Shown piece after piece: positions 58,594-64,000 of a stretch of DNA of 64,000 nucleotides. The position numbers and the translations under genes are program-made. Under the pieces are notes generated by a model. The model was given only the letters and a program-made list of their open reading frames with translations, searched no databases and was not told the DNA's origin. Each line of letters begins with the position of its first letter. Within the stretch, counting starts at the first letter, position 1. This stretch comes from Halobacillus sp. A5 (GTDB lineage: Bacteria; Bacillota; Bacilli; Bacillales; Halobacillaceae). The stretch is taken from contig NZ_JAIZEO010000003.1 of assembly GCF_024189315.1 (NCBI RefSeq), positions 248,001 through 312,000 of the forward strand, in the 5' to 3' direction.

Positions 58594-59379
58594 ATGAAAT
58601 GTTCAAGCTGTCAACATGAGCAGCCAGCGGGGAATTTCTGTGGTGTGTGCGGTACTCCTTTTTCACAAGTAGAGGCCGCGTCTCCTACTACCGCGCTGGC
58701 AACGGTTGAAACTCCGAACGGCGCAATGAAGAACGTCCGTAATTACTGGAACGATTCTCTCCGGTATATCCGTCAGCCTTTAGAAGCATTCCGAACACCA
58801 GCCTCGGGATTCACCCAGGGGGTAATCACTCTTTTACTTTATATGGTTTCCTTCACACTCAGCCTTTACTTTTTATTAAATTCTTTTGCTAAGGTGTTCG
58901 GTTCGTCCTGGCTTTATACTGGTGATCCGTTTGGGCCGTCCCAGTCGCTCCCTTTTTACGAGATAAACTCGCGCGTCTTTCTTTTCTCCCTGGCAGGCGT
59001 TGTGATCAGTCTGCTTGCCATCGTAATGGTAACAAAGCTGCTTAAGTATCCCTTCTGTGTAAAAACGCTCACAGCCCAATATGGCGCTTTACTTACACCA
59101 CTTCTCCTGGTCAACGTCATTTCTATCTTATTCGCTTTAAGCGGGACAGCAGCCGTGACGCTCTTTTTGCTGAGTGCTTCTATGTTCTACGCCTTGCTCG
59201 TTGTCCCGATTCTATTCATTTACCACCAGGGCTTATCGAACCGCTCATCGGCGCACGTGTTCTATGGAAGTATCGGCACTAGTGTCATTATTTTATTTTT
59301 TTCCTATTTCTTCTGGAGATGGCAGCTTATCGAAAAATTAAGTGAACTACAAACCTATTTGGAAGGAATCCCATTTTAA
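58594..59379 (+). CDS. Zinc-ribbon membrane protein of unknown function
   Basis: A 261-residue protein beginning with a four-cysteine zinc ribbon (MKCSSCQHEQPAGNFCGVCG), then a polar linker and five hydrophobic helices (from about residue 75: VITLLLYMVSFTLSLYFLLN, FLFSLAGVVISLLAIVMVTK, LLTPLLLVNVISILFALSGT and two more). The ATG at 58594 follows AGAGGATGATT; a TTG at 58555 is in frame but poorly placed. Zinc ribbons with membrane domains often accompany TcaA-like proteins, and such a gene follows 15 bases later. Function unknown. Confidence 0.8.
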   Translation: MKCSSCQHEQPAGNFCGVCGTPFSQVEAASPTTALATVETPNGAMKNVRNYWNDSLRYIRQPLEAFRTPASGFTQGVITLLLYMVSFTLSLYFLLNSFAKVFGSSWLYTGDPFGPSQSLPFYEINSRVFLFSLAGVVISLLAIVMVTKLLKYPFCVKTLTAQYGALLTPLLLVNVISILFALSGTAAVTLFLLSASMFYALLVVPILFIYHQGLSNRSSAHVFYGSIGTSVIILFFSYFFWRWQLIEKLSELQTYLEGIPF

Positions 59380-59394
59380 AAAGGGGGGAGTTCT

Positions 59395-60774
59395 TTGAAT
59401 TTTTGTACGGAATGCGGACATACCTTATCTCAAGACCAGCGATTTTGTATTCATTGTGGTATTGAACAGCAGTCCTTATCAAGAAAAACACGAGCGCGCA
59501 GCAAACCATTACAAAAAAGGACAAAAATCACAATCGGAGTAGCTGCCGCTGCGGCCCTCCTGTTATTTGGAGGACACCTATTTCTATCGAATAAATACGA
59601 CCCGATGGCTGTCGTTAAAGAGCTGGACGATACCTTTACTGAAAAAGATGCTGAAGCATTTTTTGATTCCATTGAACTTGAGGAAGAGGCGTTATTAAAT
59701 AAAAAAGAGTTTCTCGACTATATTGATCAGTCCGGCTGGGAGGATATTCGTAAGCAGATGGTGGAAGCAGTAAATGAAAAAGAGTTGAAACGATCGATCA
59801 AGGATTTTGACGGCCATGAGCTGTTCATCTTAAAAAAAGAGCCCCGGCTTGCTGGTTTATACCCTATTTATAGAATAAGTGCTGAGCCTGAGCCGGTGAA
59901 AGCCGAGACGAATTTGGCACCGATGGTTCTTGAAGTGGGGGAAAGATCGATTGAGCTTGAGAACAAGTCTCTGACCGAAGCTGCTCTGGCCTATCCAGGC
60001 TCTTATAATGTAAAAGGCACAGCTGAGAATGAGTTTGGTCGTTTTCACTACAATGAAGAATTGTATGTGTATCCCAGTGAAGATCTTCCTTCAGAGATTT
60101 TGATTACTTTCCCGGAAGAGACCTACTCTATTCGAACGAACGAGTCCGACGCTACTCTCTTTATTAATGGCAAAAGTACGGGAAAAACGTTGAGCGAATT
60201 TGAAGAGCTCGGTCCGTTCCCTGATGATAAGGAAGTGTGGATGTATGCGGAACGTACGAATAAAGATGGAGAAACTGAAAGGACCGAAGAAATCAGCCAG
60301 TATTACAATTACTGGGGGTCGCTCGCATTTGAGTTTTATGAATATGAAGATTATGAACAAGACAATTTCATGGAAGAGGAAGAAGTTTCAACAGAGAATG
60401 ATGACATGACCAAAGAGGCAGGAATCTATGTGGAGGAATTTAGAGAAGCTTATGAAGATGCCTTAAACGCTGCTGACTACAGCTACATTTCCTCCTATTT
60501 AGAAGAAGACAGCGATGCAGCGTTTGAACTTGAGGATTATATTAGTGAAATTGATGGACAGGACTATGTTTTTACTTTTATTACGAATGAAGTCCAATCT
60601 ACTGAACAGATCGATGAGGAAACTTATATCGTTACGACGAATGAATTATTTGAATTTATAAACAACAAAGGAGAAGAAACCTACTATGACCGAATGAAGG
60701 ATTATACGCTTACCTCATCCTCAGAAGGGTTGAAAATCACCAGCATTACTATTAACGAGACGATTAGAAATTAA
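59395..60774 (+). CDS. TcaA-like zinc-ribbon membrane-anchored protein
   Basis: A 459-residue protein with an N-terminal zinc ribbon (MNFCTECGHTLSQDQRFCIH), a Lys/Arg-rich linker, one transmembrane helix (about 46-64, IGVAAAAALLLFGGHLFL) and a large acidic extracellular part. This is the layout of TcaA/YvbJ proteins, associated with glycopeptide antibiotic sensitivity and cell-envelope function in Firmicutes. Internal repeats with PEGA-like elements (TLFINGKSTGK near residue 255) and a C-terminal NTF2-like region (about 340-459) are visible. A TTG start follows AAAAGGGGGGAG. It forms an operon with the preceding zinc-ribbon protein. Confidence 0.85.
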   Translation: MNFCTECGHTLSQDQRFCIHCGIEQQSLSRKTRARSKPLQKRTKITIGVAAAAALLLFGGHLFLSNKYDPMAVVKELDDTFTEKDAEAFFDSIELEEEALLNKKEFLDYIDQSGWEDIRKQMVEAVNEKELKRSIKDFDGHELFILKKEPRLAGLYPIYRISAEPEPVKAETNLAPMVLEVGERSIELENKSLTEAALAYPGSYNVKGTAENEFGRFHYNEELYVYPSEDLPSEILITFPEETYSIRTNESDATLFINGKSTGKTLSEFEELGPFPDDKEVWMYAERTNKDGETERTEEISQYYNYWGSLAFEFYEYEDYEQDNFMEEEEVSTENDDMTKEAGIYVEEFREAYEDALNAADYSYISSYLEEDSDAAFELEDYISEIDGQDYVFTFITNEVQSTEQIDEETYIVTTNELFEFINNKGEETYYDRMKDYTLTSSSEGLKITSITINETIRN

Positions 60775-60870
60775 TTTCATAGAAAAGTTTTCCTCTCTGC
60801 ACAATTCATGCAAAATTCCAGGGTAAACTGCAAATGAATAATAATTTCTAGTTCAGAGAGGAAGATCAGG

Positions 60871-61449
60871 ATGAAACAGTGGAAATGGATATTAAGTTCG
60901 CTAGTTCTGGTTTCTTTAATAACGTTAGCTGCATGCGGCAGTGATAATGAAGAGTCCGCCGATGAAGAAAGCGAACAAGAATCAGGGGAAGAAGAAATGG
61001 ATCACAGCGACATGGATCATTCAGGCTCCGGAGAAGTTCCTGAGGGGTTAGAAGAAGCGGAAGCTCCGACTTTTGAAGAAGGTGATAAGGCCGTTATCAC
61101 AGCTTCCCACATGGAAGGTATGGACGGAGCAGAAGCCACGATTGCTGGAGCTTACAGCACAATAGCCTATGTCATTTCTTATGAACCCACAGACGGAGGG
61201 GAACGTGTGGAGGATCACAAATGGATTGTTCATGAAGAAGTCGAAGACGCCGGAGATGAACCGTTTGAATCTGGTGATGAAGTAACGATTAATGCGTCTC
61301 ATATGGAAGGAATGGAAAGGGCAGCAGGTGAAATTGAATCAGCTGAGGAAACAACGGTTTATATGGTCGATTTCACGCCTGCAGATGGAGGCGAAGAAGT
61401 AAAGAACCATAAATGGGTAACTGAAAGTGAATTGGAAGAAATGGAATAA
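60871..61449 (+). CDS. ydhK: YdhK-family lipoprotein with two tandem domains
   Basis: A 192-residue lipoprotein: signal MKQWKWILSSLVLVSLITLA ending in a lipobox with Cys22, a very acidic linker, a His/Met-rich patch (EEMDHSDMDHSGSG near residue 42) and two tandem YdhK (DUF1541) domains, at about 70-128 and 132-190. Each domain contains a SHMEGM motif, a TTVYMVDF/TIAYVISY strand, TPADGGE/PTDGGE and DHKWIV/NHKWVT. The Met/His-rich patch suggests metal binding, possibly copper, at the cell surface, but this is inference. An AGAGAGGAAG ribosome site precedes the ATG. Confidence 0.9.
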   Translation: MKQWKWILSSLVLVSLITLAACGSDNEESADEESEQESGEEEMDHSDMDHSGSGEVPEGLEEAEAPTFEEGDKAVITASHMEGMDGAEATIAGAYSTIAYVISYEPTDGGERVEDHKWIVHEEVEDAGDEPFESGDEVTINASHMEGMERAAGEIESAEETTVYMVDFTPADGGEEVKNHKWVTESELEEME

Positions 61450-61457
61450 CGCATGAT

Positions 61458-61496
61458 GAAAAAAGCTGAGGAAGCGTCTGCTCCCTCAGCTTTTCT
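61458..61496. terminator. Bidirectional terminator
   Basis: Stem AAAAGCTGAGG/CCTCAGCTTTT (61461-61471 with 61484-61494) with A-rich and T-rich flanks. It serves the YdhK gene on the plus strand and the convergent gene on the minus strand. Confidence 0.83.
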
Positions 61497-62883
61497 ATGC
61501 TCGTTTGACCATATCTACGTATAATTTTTGATACGCTTTGTGTTCGTCGATCATGCCGACTTCATGATACAGCTTCGACAGCCACTGCACGGGACCCGGG
61601 TCTTCATTATTTAACTCCATTTCCCAGCTCATGCATTCAATCGCCTTCTGAGGCTGATGAAAATAGTGGTACAGCTCGCCTAGCCTTAGCTGCTGATTCG
61701 GATCTTCAATTAATTCGTTCATTTCTTTCACCTTCGCAAGCAATGGCCTAGCAACCGTTATGTTTTGAAGGGAGTCCCCCCATTTTTGGACCTCTTCAGG
61801 TGTCCGGTCCGCCAGCATTGAAGAGAAAGCTTCATATAAAATCGTTCCCGCCTGCCTCTCGTCAACAGAATCACAAACGGTCAGCAGGAGCCTTTGCAGC
61901 CCTTTTGGAGTAAGCGTCCCCGCAGAGAAATCCTTCTCCTTCACAATTTCAATCATCCGTTCCGCCTGGTCAGGGTGCAGCGCCAGGTCCTGCTCGCAAA
62001 TAAGCTGAAGTGCAGGTTCAAGCTCCCCTTTTTGTAGACGTAAGTTAAGAACGTCTTGTAAAAAAGAATCCGCGGTAAGTCCTCGGTCTGCAAGCTCTTC
62101 CGTGAAATGAGATTCCTGCTCAGGCATATGTTCATGGATGAGACCACTTAATTTGAGGTAGTCATTCTCGAGTCGGCTATGCTCCGCAAGACGAATGTGC
62201 AGGGCAATAAGGTCGATCTGACGGTTTTGTTTATTATAAAGCTGATCAAGTGTTTGAAAGGAAGCTTGGGCAGGCAGTGAGGCAAACGCCTGTTTTTCTA
62301 CATATATGGGGTCCCGGCTAAGCACCGAGTTATCGTTTGATTTATAGAGATCTCTATATTTAGTAAATTGTAAATCACGGGTGAAGGAGTGCGTAACACT
62401 ATGGTCTGGTGCCAAATCTTGAAGTATATGGAGGATGCGGTAACATGACAATAATTTACCATCACGGCGGTTCTGATAATAAAGCTTCTTAATGAGGTGG
62501 ACAAGCTTCTCTTTCATAATAAAACCTTCAAAATAAGTAGCAATGAGGGCGGTCTCTTGTAAAGAGCAGTGCTTTGGAAGCAGGGCGAATAAATCATTGA
62601 AACTTTTTTTCTTAAAAAGGGTGGCTGAAAGCTGGGAATCTATCAGTGGATGGGGCGGAGTGAATGTGATGCCGTTCTTTATAGCATTGGTTATGTGTGG
62701 ATAAGCGGTGTGTGGCTTAGGAGTCACGTAATTTAAATACTGATCTTCATGAAAGAACACACAGTACTTCTGGTTATAATCGTCGGCAGCTTCAATAATG
62801 CGGCTTTGTTTATAAATGATCATTCGTTCAACTGTCAGGCTGCGTGTTTCTTTCTTATCTTTGATTGTGATCGTTTGGGTCAT
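61495..62883 (-). CDS. Unrecognised helical-repeat (TPR-like) protein
   Basis: A 462-residue soluble protein that I do not recognise. No signal peptide or membrane segment is visible. The first 100 residues read as a small beta-rich region (ITIKDKKETRSLTVERMIIY), and from about 110 to the end the sequence is mostly amphipathic helices with TPR-like spacing, for example the C-terminal LRLGELYHYFHQPQKAIECM and WLSKLYHEVGMIDEHKAYQK. Leu/Gln/His-rich composition suggests protein-protein interaction. A GGAGGGATC ribosome site (minus strand) precedes the ATG. It is convergent with YdhK and divergent from the PTS regulator at the right edge. Function unknown. Confidence 0.75.
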   Translation of the reverse strand: MTQTITIKDKKETRSLTVERMIIYKQSRIIEAADDYNQKYCVFFHEDQYLNYVTPKPHTAYPHITNAIKNGITFTPPHPLIDSQLSATLFKKKSFNDLFALLPKHCSLQETALIATYFEGFIMKEKLVHLIKKLYYQNRRDGKLLSCYRILHILQDLAPDHSVTHSFTRDLQFTKYRDLYKSNDNSVLSRDPIYVEKQAFASLPAQASFQTLDQLYNKQNRQIDLIALHIRLAEHSRLENDYLKLSGLIHEHMPEQESHFTEELADRGLTADSFLQDVLNLRLQKGELEPALQLICEQDLALHPDQAERMIEIVKEKDFSAGTLTPKGLQRLLLTVCDSVDERQAGTILYEAFSSMLADRTPEEVQKWGDSLQNITVARPLLAKVKEMNELIEDPNQQLRLGELYHYFHQPQKAIECMSWEMELNNEDPGPVQWLSKLYHEVGMIDEHKAYQKLYVDMVKRA

Positions 62884-63117
62884 TCGTGATCCCTCCTCAA
62901 TCTTTCTTTCACCATACCATTATATAAGCCAGGCATCAATAGGATCGACTCTGCATTAAATGACAAAGGAATGTGGTTGTTGCTGTTAAAGTCTTCTTGT
63001 CCGGTCCTGCCAGCGGTATAAATCGGAGGAGATGACTTAATAAATTTAATCGATACCATATCACTCCTGTGTTTGTTAGAATGAAAGTGGTTTCATATTT
63101 ATGAAGTAGGTGCGGAA

Positions 63118-64000
63118 ATGAATGAACGACAAACAGAATTACTTAGAAAGCTAATTGTTCAAACTAACGACGTGTTTCATGTCAATGAACTTGCGGGAGA
63201 ACTAGGCTGCTCAGAGAAAACACTGCGTAACGATTTAAAAGCGGTAGAAGGTTTTCTGCAGAGCGGGGCTAGGATCGTCCGGAAGCCAGGAGTTGGTGTA
63301 TACCTTAAAGCTGGTGCTGAGGAGAAGTCCCGGTTGTTTCAATATTTGAACCAATCAGAATCGAAATCGGATAAGGACCGGATTCTGGAACTGGCGTATC
63401 GTCTGCTTACAGAGGAAAAAGCGTTGACGTTAACGCAGATGGCTGAGCAGCATTACAGCTCGGTCCCGACGATAAAGAAGGATTTGGATTTAATTCATCG
63501 CTGGCTCGGAACCTTTGAGCTGGAGCTGGTCACGAGGCAGAGAGTGGGAAGCAGTATAGAGGGAAGAGAATTAGATAAGCGGAATGCCCTTGCCCATCTA
63601 CCGGAGCTTGTCTCCTCTGCAGGAATCTCCAGCGATTATGTGCTGCATCTTTTTCCAGCCTATGAAGTTGACGTATTTAAACAGGCTTTAAAGAGGATGC
63701 AGACAATATTTGAAGTGGATTTCACGGAGGCAGAATTAGAAAGTCTGCTTATCCATGCGTTAGTCATGATGAAACGGACGAAGCAGCAGTCAGCGATTAA
63801 AGTGAGAGCTTCAGATAAACGGGCAGTGGAGGGTTCTTTAGAATATAAGATGACCGATTGGCTGTTCACACGTATTGGGGAAACACTTCGGCTGACTTTT
63901 CCAGTGGAGGAAAAAATATATTTCACGTGGCATGTTGCCAGCTGCAAGAGAGAAGGTTACCCTTCCCGTCCGGTCAATGATGGTCTACTTAAAGAAGTGA
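63118..64000 (+). CDS. PRD/BglG-type PTS transcriptional regulator (C-terminus beyond the window)
   Basis: The open frame starts at ATG 63118 (MNERQTELLRKLIVQTNDVF) and runs off the right edge after 294 codons. An HTH_11-type domain (VNELAGELGCSEKTLRNDLK) is followed by a second helix-turn-helix (LTLTQMAEQHYSSVPTIKKD, about 115-135) and the beginning of a PRD (about 185 onward, ESLLIHALVMMKRT). This is the architecture of MtlR/LicR activators, usually followed by the PTS genes they control, which would lie to the right. The ribosome site (TAGGTGCGG) is moderate. Confidence 0.87.
   Translation, partial: MNERQTELLRKLIVQTNDVFHVNELAGELGCSEKTLRNDLKAVEGFLQSGARIVRKPGVGVYLKAGAEEKSRLFQYLNQSESKSDKDRILELAYRLLTEEKALTLTQMAEQHYSSVPTIKKDLDLIHRWLGTFELELVTRQRVGSSIEGRELDKRNALAHLPELVSSAGISSDYVLHLFPAYEVDVFKQALKRMQTIFEVDFTEAELESLLIHALVMMKRTKQQSAIKVRASDKRAVEGSLEYKMTDWLFTRIGETLRLTFPVEEKIYFTWHVASCKREGYPSRPVNDGLLKEV

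Overview
The window reads as a chromosomal segment of a low-to-moderate GC Gram-positive, most likely a halophilic or halotolerant member of the Bacillaceae (Halobacillus/Virgibacillus-like). This is an inference from strong AGGAGG-type ribosome sites, frequent GTG/TTG starts, very acidic exported lipoproteins, CcpA-type cre boxes and Bacillus-type families (DUF3892, YdhK, TcaA-like, CitST, RpiR/MurR). No rRNA, tRNA, CRISPR array or intact insertion sequence was seen. Most of the window is a row of self-contained catabolic or cell-surface cassettes, each with its own transporter and often its own regulator.

Layout. 0-8 kb: a beta-mannoside-type cassette with a divergent LacI repressor (cut by the left edge), a GH130 protein, a DUF1861/GT108-type protein, a CUT1 ABC importer, a xylose-isomerase-like TIM barrel and a Gfo/Idh/MocA oxidoreductase, then a convergent HAD phosphatase. 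9-15 kb: a PRD/PTS regulator, ascorbate-type EIIB and EIIC, and transketolase. 15-16 kb: a small secreted protein and a small membrane protein. 16-22.7 kb: rmlA, rmlB, a GT2 polyprenyl-phosphate glycosyltransferase, a WecD-like acetyltransferase, a small EamA-type flippase, a WecE-like aminotransferase and a large membrane protein. Together they look like a dTDP-Fuc4NAc pathway plus a three-part lipid-linked glycosylation machine acting on a wall polymer.

23-29.2 kb: YhdT and PanF-type Na+/pantothenate symporter subunits followed by an M20 amidohydrolase, a beta-decarboxylating dehydrogenase, an SDR and an aldehyde dehydrogenase. These match, step for step, the classical biochemical route for degrading pantothenate to 2-oxoisovalerate and beta-alanine; I regard this as the most exciting system in the window. 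29.3-38 kb: an RpiR regulator, a serine hydrolase, a complete Dpp/Opp-type ABC importer and AnmK, a probable muropeptide/anhydro-MurNAc salvage operon. 38.5-44 kb: a CitST-like two-component system and a TctCBA tricarboxylate transporter with a cre box. 44.1-54.2 kb: a decayed VanZ-like gene, then a LacI-controlled ECF importer with two nucleoside phosphorylases, an MTA/adenosine-type deaminase, a class II aldolase and an MtnA-like isomerase, which together suggest uptake of (deoxy)nucleosides and conversion of their sugar to DHAP.

55-64 kb: cysQ, an alpha/beta hydrolase, a DUF218 protein, a metallophosphatase, two zinc-ribbon membrane proteins (the second TcaA-like), a YdhK lipoprotein, an unrecognised helical protein, and a second PRD/PTS-type regulator cut by the right edge.

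Scattered through the intergenic spaces is a striking repeat family: an 11-bp palindrome GTACCNGGTAC, usually in pairs exactly 28 bp apart, with central bases that are mostly complementary between partners and often followed by a purine-rich tail. Copies border several of the cassettes.
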